Shown piece after piece: positions 17,180-26,025 of a stretch of DNA of 64,000 bases; position 1 is the stretch's first letter; every line of letters starts with the position of its first letter. Position numbers and translations under genes: made by a program. The stretch comes from Paractinoplanes lichenicola (GTDB lineage: Bacteria; Actinomycetota; Actinomycetes; Mycobacteriales; Micromonosporaceae). Under the pieces are notes generated by a model. It made no database searches. It was not told where the DNA came from and was given only the letters and a program-made list of their open reading frames with translations. The stretch lies in contig NZ_JAENHO010000002.1 of NCBI RefSeq assembly GCF_016785085.1, positions 1-64,000 on the forward strand, in the 5' to 3' direction.

Positions 17180-17929
17180 ATGCGCAGGCCCCTGATCGGC
17201 ATGACCTCGTACGCAGAGCAAGTGCAGTACAACGGCAACGACGTCATGGCGGGCATGCTCCCGATGACGTACGTGCGGGCCGTGCACGCGGTGGGCGGGC
17301 GAGCCGTGCTGATCACCCCGGACGACCCCGGCGAGGACGTGATCGAGTCGCTCGACGGCATCGTCTTCTGCGGCGGCAACGACATCGACCCGGCGTACTG
17401 GGGGGCCGAGCGGCACCCGACCACCGAGGTCGACAAGGAGCGCGACGAGTCCGAGATCCGCCTGATGCGGGCCGCGCTCGCCGCCGACCTGCCGCTGCTG
17501 GGTGTCTGCCGCGGCCTGCAGGTGATGGCGGTCGTCGGCGGCGGCACGCTGCACCAGCACCTGCCCGACGTGATCGGCCACGACCGGCACCGGGCCGCCA
17601 AGGGCACCGACCCGCTGGCCGCGGGCGCCTCGGCGTACGGGCGGCACGACGTGATCATCGAGCACGACTCGATCGCGCACCGGATCCTGGGCGCCCACGC
17701 GACGGTGAACTCGTTCCACCACCAGGCCGTCGACGACCCGGGCTCGTTCACCGCGACCGGCTGGTGCCCCGACGACCGGGTCATCGAGATCATCGAGGAT
17801 CCGGCCTACTCGTTCGCGCTGGGAGTGCAGTGGCATCCCGAGCGCACCGCCGACCTCCGGGTGTTCGCCGCCCTGATCGAGGCGGCCGCCCGGCGCTCCG
17901 GACTGCAGCCGGAAGCCTTCGCCGCATAG
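17180..17929 (+). CDS. Gamma-glutamyl hydrolase (PuuD-like), copy 2
   Basis: A 249-residue C26-family enzyme paralogous to the preceding gene. Cys is in LGVCRGLQVMA, the His-Glu pair in LGVQWHPER, and FCGGNDIDPAYWG and GTLHQHLPDV are shared. It keeps a longer segment before the last strand (GHDRHRAAKGTDPLAAGAS). A strong AAGGAGG ribosome site at 17163-17169 sets the start. The two copies have clearly diverged, so they may act on different gamma-glutamyl acids or form a heteromer. Confidence 0.9.
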   Translation: MRRPLIGMTSYAEQVQYNGNDVMAGMLPMTYVRAVHAVGGRAVLITPDDPGEDVIESLDGIVFCGGNDIDPAYWGAERHPTTEVDKERDESEIRLMRAALAADLPLLGVCRGLQVMAVVGGGTLHQHLPDVIGHDRHRAAKGTDPLAAGASAYGRHDVIIEHDSIAHRILGAHATVNSFHHQAVDDPGSFTATGWCPDDRVIEIIEDPAYSFALGVQWHPERTADLRVFAALIEAAARRSGLQPEAFAA

Positions 17930-18003
17930 TCACCGGGCGAGCCGGGCACCCCACGCGGTGTTACCGTGCTCATCCGTACCGGCAACACGGTTGGGGAGGA
18001 GCC

Positions 18004-21000
18004 ATGGGCGCTAGCTCGGACGGCGTCCTCCCGAGCCAGCTCCGGGTGGCCTTCGAGCGGGGCGGCGAGATGGGCCGCCGGATGGCCGCGCTCGACTGGT
18101 CGGCCAGCCCGCTCGGGCCGCCGGCCGGATGGGCCCCCGAGCTGCGCAACGCGGTGGCGACGATGCTCGCCTCCCGGGCCCAGATGATCATCTTTTGGGG
18201 CCCGGAGTACTGCTCGCTCTACAACGACGCCTACATCGCCACGATGGGCACCAAGCACCCCGCCTTCCTGGGCCGGCCCGGTCACGAGATGTGGGCCGAG
18301 GCCTGGTCCGTGCTCGAGACCCTGTTCGACGGCGTGGTGGGCAGCGGCGAGGCGTTCTGGGCGGCCGACCACCCGTTCATGCTCGAGCGGCACGGCTTCC
18401 TCGAAGAGACCTACTTCGACATCTCGTACGATCCGATCCGCACCGCCGCGGGCACGGTCGACGGCATCTTCTGCATCGTCACCGACACCACCGGCCGGGT
18501 GCTGGGCGAACGACGGGTCGGCACGCTCAGCGCCCTGGGCTCACGCCTGGCCGGCTCACCCGATCAGGCGTCGCTGGCGGCCGAGGTGGCGGCGGTGTTC
18601 GCGGAGAACGCGGCCGACGTCCCGTACGCCGAGCTGATCCTCGACGACGACGCGGCCTCGGCGCATCCGCTCGTGCGGCGGGTGATCCAGACCGGTCGTC
18701 CGGCCTCGGCCGCCCTGTCCGAGCTGACCGGCGCGCCGTCCGCGGACGCCGACGAGGCGCTCGTGCTGCCGGTCACCGTCGGCATGGCCCGGGCCGGGGC
18801 GCTGGTGATCGGGGTGAGCCGCTTTCTGGCCCTGGGCGGGGGCTATCGCGACTTCCTCGAGCTGGCCGCCGCGCAGATCTCCCGGGCCGTGGGCAACCTG
18901 CGGGCGTACGAGCAGGAACGGGCCCGGGCCGTCGAGCTGGCCGCCCTCGACCGCGCCAAGACCAACTTCTTCTCGAACGTGAGTCACGAGTTCCGCACCC
19001 CGCTGACCCTGATCCTGGGCCCGCTCGAGGATCTGCTGGACGACCCGGAGCTGCCCGGCGAGCAGCGCGAGCGCCTGCAGCCCATGCGCCGCAACGCCCT
19101 GCGCCTGCTCAAGCTGGTCAACACGGTGCTCGACTTCTCGCGCCTGGAATCGGGGCGGCTGCGCGCGGCGTACCGGCCGACCGATCTGGCCGACTACACC
19201 GCGCGGCTGGCCAGCACGTTCCGCTCGGCCGCCGAGCGGGCCGGCCTCGAGCTGGTGGTGGACGCGCCGCCGCTGCCCGGCCCGGTGCACGTCGACCGCG
19301 AGATGTGGGAGAAGATCGTCCTCAACCTGCTCTCCAACGCGGTCAAGTTCACCCCGCACGGGCGCATCGAGGTGCGCATCCGGGCCGTCGACCGGGGCGC
19401 CGAGCTGATCGTGCGCGACACCGGCATCGGCATCCCGGCCGACCAGCTGCCGCTGTTGTTCGACCGCTTCCACCGGGTCACCGGCATCTGGTCGCGCAGC
19501 CACGAGGGCACCGGCATCGGCCTCGCCCTGGTGCGCGAGCTGGCCGAGCTGCACGGCGGGTCGGCCGGGGTCGAGAGCGAGCCCGGCGAGGGCAGCGTCT
19601 TCACCGTCACGGTCCCGTTCGGCACCGCGCATCTGCCGGCCGACCGGATCACCGAGGGCGGCGATCGCATCGTTCCCGAGATCGACGCCCGCCCGTACGT
19701 CGAGGAGGCCGAGCACTGGTGGGCCGGTGACCAGGCGTCCGGGCCGTTGCCCGGGCCCGCCCCGGCCGACCGGCCCCGCGGCCGCATCCTGCTCGTCGAC
19801 GACAACGCCGACCTGCGCGACCATCTGAGCCGGCTGCTGCGCCCGTCGTGGGAGGTGACCACCGCGGTCGACGGCCGGGCCGCGCTCGAGCTGGCCGGCC
19901 GGGAGCAGTTCGACCTGGTGCTGACCGACGTGATGATGCCCCGGCTCGACGGGTTCGGCCTGATCGCGGCCCTGCGCGCCGGCGAGCGGACCCGGGACGT
20001 GCCGATCGTCGTGCTCTCGGCCCGGGCCGGCGAGGAGGCGTCCAGCGAGGGCCTCGCCGCCGGCGCCGACGACTACCTGGTCAAGCCGTTCTCGGCCCGC
20101 GACCTGACCGCCCGGGTGCGGGCCAACCTCGATCTCGGGCAGGCCCGCCGGCGGGTCCTCGACCGGCTGCGCGAGCTCGTCGACACGGCGGCCGCGGTCA
20201 ACTCCGTACGCACCACGGCCGAGGTGCTCGACGTGGCCGCCCAGCACGTGCGCGACATGGCCTCGGCGGGCCGGGTGGTCGTCACCGTCCCCGGCGCGCG
20301 GGCCGAGGTGGACGCGGGGGCCGACCCGCTCTCGGCGCCCGACGTGGCGCTGCCGCTGACCGACACCTCCGGGGCGACCGTAGGCGAGCTGCGGGTCTGG
20401 GCGTCGCCGCAGGGCACCCCGGAACCGGCCGTGCTGGCCCAGCTGGCCCGGCTCATCGGGCTGCGGCTCGAAAATGCGCGGCTCTACGAGGCCGAGCACC
20501 GGATCGCGACCACGCTGCAGCACAGCCTGCTGCCGCAGTCGCTGCCCCAGCTGCCCGGGGCCGTCGTGGCCAGCCGCTACCTGCCCGGCAGCAGCGAGGC
20601 CGAGGTCGGCGGCGACTGGTACGACGTGATCGCCGCCCAGGACGAGCAGCTGTTCCTGGTGATCGGCGACGTGGTCGGCAAGGGCGTGCAGGCGGCGGCC
20701 GGCATGGGCCAGCTCCGCAACGCGCTCCGGGCGTACATCCTGGAGGGTTTCGACTGCGGCGACGCGCTGACCCGGCTCAACCGGCTCGTCGACAACCTCG
20801 GCCGGCGTCAGTTCGCGACAGTCGTGTGCGTCCGGTTCGACCCGCGGGAAGGCCGGCTCTACTATTCGTCGGCCGGGCACCCGCCGCCCGTCGTGGTGCC
20901 GCCGGGCGAGCTCGGCTCGTTCCTCTACAATTCGGCGCTCGGACCACCGATCGGGGCGCTCAGCGATGTCGACTATCCGACCCTCTCGGCCCCGATGCCG

Positions 21001-21576
21001 ACCGGCGGGCGCCTGCTGCTCTACACCGACGGCCTGGTCGAGGACAGACGCACCGGGATCGACGCCGGGCTGGCCGAGTTGACCGCCGACGCCGCCAAGC
21101 CCGCCGAGAACGTGGAGGACCTGCTGGACACGCTGCTGGCCAAGGCGGCCAAACGGACCCGGCGCGACGACATCGCGCTGCTCGCGCTGGAGGCGACCGA
21201 GCCGCGCGAGTTCGTGCTGCGGCTGCCGGCCGAGCCGGCCCAGCTCAGCGTGGTGCGCCGCCGGCTCGACGAGTTCCTGACAGCGCACGCCGTGCCCGAG
21301 GCCGACGCGTTCGACCTGTCGGTGGCGGTGTCCGAGGCGGCGGCCAACGCGATCGAGCACCCGATCGAGCCGGCCGAGCCGTTCATCACCGTCGAGGCGT
21401 CGGTGGCCGAGGGGGCGGTGACCATCGTGGTGCGCGACAGCGGCAGCTGGCGGCCCAGCGAGTCGGGCGGGTTCCGCGGCCGCGGGCTGGCTCTGATCGG
21501 CGCGCTCTCGGAGCTGTCGGTGCTGCGCTCGCCGGAGGGCACGTCGGTGACGCTGCGGCGGCCCTTCAGCCCCTGA
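18004..21576 (+). CDS. PAS-kinase-receiver-GAF-PP2C-anti-sigma kinase fusion protein
   Basis: A 1190-residue soluble signalling protein. Domain order: PAS-like (about 40-165), a GAF-like region (about 180-310), HisKA with VSHEFRTPL (His about 328), HATPase (LNLLSNAVKF; GTGIGLALV), receiver (LLVDDNADLR; Asp in LVLTDVMMPRLDG, about 642; Lys in DYLVKPF), second GAF (about 720-830), SpoIIE/RsbU-type PP2C phosphatase (about 835-1065; GGDWYDV, GDVVGKG, LLLYTDGLVEDR, RRDDIALL), and a C-terminal RsbW-like ATPase (about 1070-1190; AVSEAAANAIEH). Start ATG 18004 follows GGGGAGGA. It combines two-component and partner-switch modules; the convergent STAS gene is a natural partner. Confidence 0.9.
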   Translation: MGASSDGVLPSQLRVAFERGGEMGRRMAALDWSASPLGPPAGWAPELRNAVATMLASRAQMIIFWGPEYCSLYNDAYIATMGTKHPAFLGRPGHEMWAEAWSVLETLFDGVVGSGEAFWAADHPFMLERHGFLEETYFDISYDPIRTAAGTVDGIFCIVTDTTGRVLGERRVGTLSALGSRLAGSPDQASLAAEVAAVFAENAADVPYAELILDDDAASAHPLVRRVIQTGRPASAALSELTGAPSADADEALVLPVTVGMARAGALVIGVSRFLALGGGYRDFLELAAAQISRAVGNLRAYEQERARAVELAALDRAKTNFFSNVSHEFRTPLTLILGPLEDLLDDPELPGEQRERLQPMRRNALRLLKLVNTVLDFSRLESGRLRAAYRPTDLADYTARLASTFRSAAERAGLELVVDAPPLPGPVHVDREMWEKIVLNLLSNAVKFTPHGRIEVRIRAVDRGAELIVRDTGIGIPADQLPLLFDRFHRVTGIWSRSHEGTGIGLALVRELAELHGGSAGVESEPGEGSVFTVTVPFGTAHLPADRITEGGDRIVPEIDARPYVEEAEHWWAGDQASGPLPGPAPADRPRGRILLVDDNADLRDHLSRLLRPSWEVTTAVDGRAALELAGREQFDLVLTDVMMPRLDGFGLIAALRAGERTRDVPIVVLSARAGEEASSEGLAAGADDYLVKPFSARDLTARVRANLDLGQARRRVLDRLRELVDTAAAVNSVRTTAEVLDVAAQHVRDMASAGRVVVTVPGARAEVDAGADPLSAPDVALPLTDTSGATVGELRVWASPQGTPEPAVLAQLARLIGLRLENARLYEAEHRIATTLQHSLLPQSLPQLPGAVVASRYLPGSSEAEVGGDWYDVIAAQDEQLFLVIGDVVGKGVQAAAGMGQLRNALRAYILEGFDCGDALTRLNRLVDNLGRRQFATVVCVRFDPREGRLYYSSAGHPPPVVVPPGELGSFLYNSALGPPIGALSDVDYPTLSAPMPTGGRLLLYTDGLVEDRRTGIDAGLAELTADAAKPAENVEDLLDTLLAKAAKRTRRDDIALLALEATEPREFVLRLPAEPAQLSVVRRRLDEFLTAHAVPEADAFDLSVAVSEAAANAIEHPIEPAEPFITVEASVAEGAVTIVVRDSGSWRPSESGGFRGRGLALIGALSELSVLRSPEGTSVTLRRPFSP

Positions 21577-21877
21577 GCCACGGCTGCGTGGACAGCCCGC
21601 TGATCTCCAGCACCCGGCGCACCTGAGGCGAGGCCAGGACGGTCAGCCCCTCGCCGAACCGCTCGGCCAGCCGCAGCAGCGCGTGGATTGCCGCCGAGTC
21701 GAAGAAGGTGACGTTCCGCAGGTCGAGCGTGGCGGCCGCGGTGCCCTCCCGGGTGGCCGCCTCGAACATCGCGCCGGCGGTCGACATGTCGACCTCGCCG
21801 CCGATCGTGACGACGACCCGTCCCGACTCCACCACCGCCGAGGCCGTGAAGTTCTGGTCCGCCCGCTCTTGATCCAC
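21566..21877 (-). CDS. STAS-domain anti-anti-sigma factor
   Basis: A 103-residue single STAS domain (SpoIIAA/RsbV type). The phospho-acceptor site is Ser in VTFFDSAAIHALL (about residue 61), preceded by GGEVDMSTA. Such proteins are phosphorylated by RsbW-like kinases and dephosphorylated by PP2C phosphatases. Both activities are predicted in the convergent 1190-residue protein, whose gene it overlaps by 11 bases at the 3' ends. No sigma factor gene is in the window. Confidence 0.9.
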   Translation of the reverse strand: MDQERADQNFTASAVVESGRVVVTIGGEVDMSTAGAMFEAATREGTAAATLDLRNVTFFDSAAIHALLRLAERFGEGLTVLASPQVRRVLEISGLSTQPWLRG

Positions 21878-21986
21878 GCTGACACGATTGCACAGGGGCT
21901 CAGCACCGGCAAGAACCGCCCGTTCGGCCTCAACAGAGCCGTTATGGTGCGGCCGTCACCACACCTGCGGGGCCCGCGCCCGGCGA

Positions 21987-21992
21987 TAGGCT
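21987..21992 (+). promoter_or_regulatory. Predicted leaderless -10 (TAGGCT) of map
   Basis: TAGGCT ends 6 bases before ATG 21999, and no ribosome site lies between. Confidence 0.55.
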
Positions 21993-21998
21993 GGGCCT

Positions 21999-22856
21999 AT
22001 GACCGTTCGCGCCCCACTGGCGCCGGGAAAGCAATCGCCCTGGCGGGCGGTCCCGGCGCAGATCGTCCGCCCTGAGTACGTCGGGAAGAAGCGCCCGAAA
22101 GAGTGGCGCGGCTCGCACGTGCAGACCGCCGAGACCATCGACAAGATGCGGATCGCGGGGCGGCTGGCGGCGCAGGCCACCCAGCTCGCGGGGGAGCACT
22201 GCAAGCCCGGCGTCACCACCGACGAGATCGACCGGGTGGTGCACGAGTTCCTCTGCGACCACGGGGCCTACCCGTCCACCCTGGGCTACAAGGGCTTCCC
22301 CAAGTCGTGCTGCACGTCGCTCAACGAGGTCATCTGTCACGGCATCCCCGACTCGACCGTGCTCGAGGACGGCGACATCATCAACGTCGACGTCACCGCC
22401 TATCTCAACGGGGTGCACGGCGACACCGACGCCACCTTCTGCGTGGGCGAGACCAGCGAGGAGGCGCGGCTGCTGGTCGAGCGCACCCACGAGGCGATGA
22501 TGCGGGGCATCAAGGCCGTCGCGCCGGGCCGCCCGATCAACGTCATCGGCCGGGTCATCGAGTCGTACGCGAAGCGCTTCGGCTACGGCGTGGTCCGCGA
22601 CTTCACCGGTCACGGCATCGGCGAGACGTTCCACTCCGGGCTCTACATCCCGCACTACGACAACCCGCGCCTCGACACGGTGATGGAGCCGGGCATGACC
22701 TTCACCATCGAGCCGATGATCACCCTGGGCACCCACGAGTACGACATGTGGAAGGACGGCTGGACGGTCGTCACCAAGGACCGCAGGTGGACGGCCCAGT
22801 TCGAGCACACGCTGGTGGTCACCGACGAGGGCGCCGAGATTTTGACCCTGCCGTGA
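21999..22856 (+). CDS. map: Type I methionine aminopeptidase
   Basis: A 285-residue enzyme removing the initiator methionine from nascent proteins. The five metal ligands are visible: Asp in INVDVTAY, Asp in HGDTDATF, His in GHGIGETFH, Glu in FTIEPM and Glu in QFEHTLVV. An N-terminal extension of about 40 residues ([18 protein letters not shown]) is typical of one actinobacterial paralogue and may bind the ribosome. The gene appears leaderless. Its stop overlaps the next start (GTGA). Confidence 0.95.
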   Translation: MTVRAPLAPGKQSPWRAVPAQIVRPEYVGKKRPKEWRGSHVQTAETIDKMRIAGRLAAQATQLAGEHCKPGVTTDEIDRVVHEFLCDHGAYPSTLGYKGFPKSCCTSLNEVICHGIPDSTVLEDGDIINVDVTAYLNGVHGDTDATFCVGETSEEARLLVERTHEAMMRGIKAVAPGRPINVIGRVIESYAKRFGYGVVRDFTGHGIGETFHSGLYIPHYDNPRLDTVMEPGMTFTIEPMITLGTHEYDMWKDGWTVVTKDRRWTAQFEHTLVVTDEGAEILTLP

Positions 22857-23542
22857 CGCAGGTCGCCGAGCATCACCACGCCGACGTCTCCGGCGGCTGG
22901 TTGCGGGCGGCCACGTTCGGCGCCATGGACGGCCTGGTCACCAACATCGCGCTGATCGCCGGCGTGGGCGGTGGCGGGGCCGATCGTCCCACGCTCGTCC
23001 TCACCGGGGTGGCCGGCCTGGTCGCGGGCGCGATCTCGATGGCCATCGGCGAATACACCAGCGTCCGCACGCAGAACGAGCAGGTCGCGGCCGAGCTGGC
23101 CAAGGAGCTGCGCGAGCTGCGGCGCAACCCCGAGGGCGAGGCCGACGAGCTGGTCGCGATCTGGGTCGCCCGTGGGCTGCCCGAGCCGCTGGCCCGCGAG
23201 GTCGCCGACGTGCTCAAGCAGCATCCCGACCAGGCGCTGCGGGTGCACGCCCAGGAGGAGCTGGGGGTGGTGCCCGACGAGCTGCCCAGCCCGTGGACGG
23301 CGGCCGGGTCCTCGTTCGTGTGCTTCGCCGTGGGCGCGCTGATCCCGCTGCTCACCTATCTGCTGGGTTTCGACAGCTTGTGGCTCGCGCTGGCGGTCGG
23401 TGGGATCGGCCTGTTCGCGGCGGGCGCGGTGGTCGGCCGGTTCACGGCCCGTCCGTGGTGGCTCGGCGGCCTGCGGCAACTCGTCCTGGGGGCGCTGGCC
23501 GCCCTGGCCACGTACGGGATCGGGGTCCTGATCGGCGTCTGA
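22853..23542 (+). CDS. VIT1/CCC1-family transporter
   Basis: A 229-residue membrane protein of the VIT1/CCC1 family, which moves Fe2+ or Mn2+ out of the cytoplasm. The first membrane segment carries [16 protein letters not shown], the second has [13 protein letters not shown] with the family's metal-binding residues, and three more segments follow residue 145. The cytosolic Glu-rich helix region (about 65-140: [20 protein letters not shown]) is present. GTG 22853 overlaps the map stop, so the two are translationally coupled. Confidence 0.9.
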   Translation: MTQVAEHHHADVSGGWLRAATFGAMDGLVTNIALIAGVGGGGADRPTLVLTGVAGLVAGAISMAIGEYTSVRTQNEQVAAELAKELRELRRNPEGEADELVAIWVARGLPEPLAREVADVLKQHPDQALRVHAQEELGVVPDELPSPWTAAGSSFVCFAVGALIPLLTYLLGFDSLWLALAVGGIGLFAAGAVVGRFTARPWWLGGLRQLVLGALAALATYGIGVLIGV

Positions 23543-24250
23543 CTACTCGAACAGGTCCTTCAGCGTGCCGTCGACCGGGCGGCCCCGCGCGGTCAGGTCG
23601 TCGGCCTGCGCGTCCAGGATCTTGCTCAGCTCCTGCACGTCGGCGCCGGCCAGCCCGGTGCGCTTGACGGCGTCGGCCGGGTTGCGGAAATACGTGCGGC
23701 TGAGCAGCCCCGCGACCAGGGCGGCGTGCAGGCGGGCGTCGGCCATCATGACGAGCGCGGCGTCGGTGTCGTAATACTCGGCCAGCCGTACGGCCCGGCT
23801 GTGCGCGGCCGAGGCGAGCTCCCAGTTGTGCCGGGCCAGGCCGCTGAACTCGAGCGGCCGGGCCTCGGCCAGCCGGCCCAGGTGGGCGTCGCGGTGCCGG
23901 GCGAACAGGCCGCGCGGGTCGTGCAACGGGCGGCCGGTGACGAACCGCTCCGCCTCCAGCGGCCACCGCGGGGTCAGCTCGCGCGCCCGGCGCAGGCCCT
24001 CCTCGGCCGTCGTGACCTGCAGGTCGACCAGGATGCCGTCCACCTTGCGCAGGGCCGGCCGGGGCCCGGCGCCGCTCCGATAGGTGAGGACGACCAGGTT
24101 GACGTCGCTGCCGTCGTGGTCGTCGCCGTGCGCCAGCGACCCGTGCACGCCGATCGCCTCCACCTCGGCCGACCAGCGGCGCTCGATCATGTCGCGCAGC
24201 CGGGTGGCGAGGCGTCCTCGCGGCGACGTGAAGTCGATCTCGTCCTGCAC
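23543..24250 (-). CDS. Nucleotidyltransferase-fold protein with altered metal motif
   Basis: A 235-residue protein with an N-terminal nucleotidyltransferase segment, GVHGSLAHGDDHDGSDVNLVV, and a helical C-terminal domain like that of kanamycin nucleotidyltransferases (RHNWELASAAHSRAVRLAEYYDTDAALV). The usual G-S-x(8-10)-D-x-D motif reads D-V-N here, so one metal-binding Asp is replaced by Asn. Activity may be reduced or absent, or another residue may compensate. GTG 24250 is preceded 6 bases upstream by GAGAAT. An ATG 18 bases earlier is an alternative start. Confidence 0.7.
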   Translation of the reverse strand: MQDEIDFTSPRGRLATRLRDMIERRWSAEVEAIGVHGSLAHGDDHDGSDVNLVVLTYRSGAGPRPALRKVDGILVDLQVTTAEEGLRRARELTPRWPLEAERFVTGRPLHDPRGLFARHRDAHLGRLAEARPLEFSGLARHNWELASAAHSRAVRLAEYYDTDAALVMMADARLHAALVAGLLSRTYFRNPADAVKRTGLAGADVQELSKILDAQADDLTARGRPVDGTLKDLFE

Positions 24251-24321
24251 CCCGTCATTCTCGGGCATCCATGCGTACGCGAAAGGTCTACAGCGCGTAG
24301 CTGGAGAAGGGACATCAACCC

Positions 24322-24747
24322 CTATTCGGGACGTCCCGGGAAGGGCAGGGTCACCGGGCTTACCGCGGCCAGCCGGCGCCAGCGGGTCGCCCGGACGGCG
24401 GCCTCGGTCATCGCGGCCAGTGCGGTGGTGCGGTCGGCGCCGGTGGTCGCGGGCAGCAGCGGCCGCCACGCCTGGGCCACGCCGTCCTCGACGTGGATGG
24501 CCAGCTTGAGGGCGCTCGCCCGGTCGGTCACCGCGAACGGCAGCGCGTAACCCGCGGGCGACGGCGCCGCACTGGCCCCGAGCTGGGCCAGCTTGGCCAC
24601 GACGTAGTCGCGGCGGCCGCGGTGGGCCTGCTCGGCGGCGCGGGCCTCGGTCACGTCGCCCCGGCCGCCCAGATGCACCCCGAGCACCCCGTACGCATAG
24701 ATGGCGGCCTCCTCGGCGGCCAGCGCGGCGCCCAGTTGCGGGCTCAT
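24322..24747 (-). CDS. DUF4439 ferritin-like protein
   Basis: A 141-residue all-helical protein. Glutamate- and histidine-rich helices (AAEEAAIYAYGVLG, AAEQAHRGRRDYV, HVEDGVAQAW) resemble the ferritin-like DUF4439 family found in actinomycetes. The E-E ... E-x-x-H pattern could bind metals. It lies 13 bases downstream of the lipoprotein gene on the same strand, so they form an operon. Function is unknown. Confidence 0.75.
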   Translation of the reverse strand: MSPQLGAALAAEEAAIYAYGVLGVHLGGRGDVTEARAAEQAHRGRRDYVVAKLAQLGASAAPSPAGYALPFAVTDRASALKLAIHVEDGVAQAWRPLLPATTGADRTTALAAMTEAAVRATRWRRLAAVSPVTLPFPGRPE

Positions 24748-24760
24748 TCTCGTCCCCCGC

Positions 24761-25228
24761 TCATCGCAGCGCCTCGGCGTGGGTGGCCCGGCAGGCGGCG
24801 ATCGAGCCGACCAGGGCCGCCCGCTCGGCCGGGGCCGCCTGGCACGCCGCGACCGCGGACTTCTGCGCCGCCTGCTCGGCCGTGCGCAGCGTGGCGATCG
24901 TCTCGGCCGGGGCGCCGGTCGCCGCGCTCGCGCTCGGCCCGGCCGACGGCGGGGTCGCGCCGATCAGGCGGGCCAGCTCGGCCACGTGCGTGCGATGGTC
25001 GTCGGCCAGGGGAGTGAGCCGGGCGGCCAGGCCGGGCTGGAAGAGGATCGCCCGGTCGTAGGCCGCGGCCAGCGCCACCGCCTCGTCGAGCAGCGGCTGC
25101 AGCGGGTCGGGCGGCGCGGGCGGCGCCGGTTCGTCGTCGAAGAGCCCGCAGGCGCCCAGCGAGGCGGTCGCCAGGCCCGCCGCCGCGACCCCCAGCACGC
25201 GCCGGCGGCCATACCCCGTGATGCTCAT
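24761..25228 (-). CDS. Predicted lipoprotein, helical
   Basis: A 155-residue secreted lipoprotein. The N-terminus has a twin-arginine-like start ([12 protein letters not shown]) and a lipobox LGAC, giving a lipidated cysteine near residue 27. A proline-rich linker ([10 protein letters not shown]) follows, then helices with [12 protein letters not shown] and [14 protein letters not shown]. The helical content and pairing with the DUF4439 gene suggest a membrane-anchored ferritin-like partner; this is inference. ATG 25228 is the start because it places the signal peptide correctly. Confidence 0.75.
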   Translation of the reverse strand: MSITGYGRRRVLGVAAAGLATASLGACGLFDDEPAPPAPPDPLQPLLDEAVALAAAYDRAILFQPGLAARLTPLADDHRTHVAELARLIGATPPSAGPSASAATGAPAETIATLRTAEQAAQKSAVAACQAAPAERAALVGSIAACRATHAEALR

Positions 25229-25404
25229 CCGCACCGAGCCAGTCAACACTATGGAGTACGCGCCGTGACCTGCGGATGGCGCGGATTCGGTGCGGCGGCG
25301 AACCGGGCCCCCGCCGCGCGCGTTACGCTCTGTCCGAGCCGCGGGGCTTTCCAGCCCGGCGGCATACAGTCGTTTGTCCGATTTCAAGGAGAGGTCGAGC
25401 CCCG

Positions 25405-26025
25405 ATGACGCAGCGTGGTCGCGCCGGCGCCCGGCCCGGTCAGGGTCCCGGGGCTCGCCGCCGCCGCGAGGACGAACAGCCCCGCGTGCCCGCCGCGCCC
25501 CGGATCGACCTGACCGCCGCCCGCGCCCGCGTGCGCGAGGTGATCGAGCCGGTCGTCGCCCAGACGGGTTACGACCTGGAGGACGTGGCCGTCGCGCGGG
25601 CCGGCCGCCGCCACGTGGTGCGCGTACTGGTCGACACCGACGGCGGCATCAGCCTCGACGACGTGGCGATCGTCGCCCGCGAGATCTCGAACGCGCTCGA
25701 CACCGCCGACGAGAACGGCGGCGAGGTGCTCGCCGGCGAGTATCAGCTCGAGGTCGGCTCGCCCGGCGTCGACCGCCCGCTGACCCTGCCCCGGCACTGG
25801 CGGCGCAACCGCGGCCGGCTGGTCGCGGTCAACGGGCTGACCGGCCGGGTGGTCGACACCGACGACGCGGGCATCGTGCTCGACGTCGACGGCACGCCCC
25901 GCGAGCTGCGCTTCGACGAGCTCGGGCCGGGCAAGGTGCAGATCGAGTTCAAACGGCTGGACGAGGCCGACTTCGGCGACGAAGACGACGACGATGATGA
26001 CGACGAAGGGGAGGGCGAGGAATGA
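25405..26025 (+). CDS. rimP: Ribosome maturation factor RimP
   Basis: A 206-residue RimP, needed for 30S subunit maturation. After a basic Arg/Gly-rich N-terminal extension (about 1-30), the N-domain has [13 protein letters not shown] and the C-domain (about 130-180) is SH3-like. The family segment [12 protein letters not shown] is exact. The tail ends in an acidic Asp/Glu run. AAGGAGAG precedes ATG 25405. It overlaps nusA by 4 bases, the standard first pair of the nusA-infB operon. Confidence 0.95.
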   Translation: MTQRGRAGARPGQGPGARRRREDEQPRVPAAPRIDLTAARARVREVIEPVVAQTGYDLEDVAVARAGRRHVVRVLVDTDGGISLDDVAIVAREISNALDTADENGGEVLAGEYQLEVGSPGVDRPLTLPRHWRRNRGRLVAVNGLTGRVVDTDDAGIVLDVDGTPRELRFDELGPGKVQIEFKRLDEADFGDEDDDDDDDEGEGEE

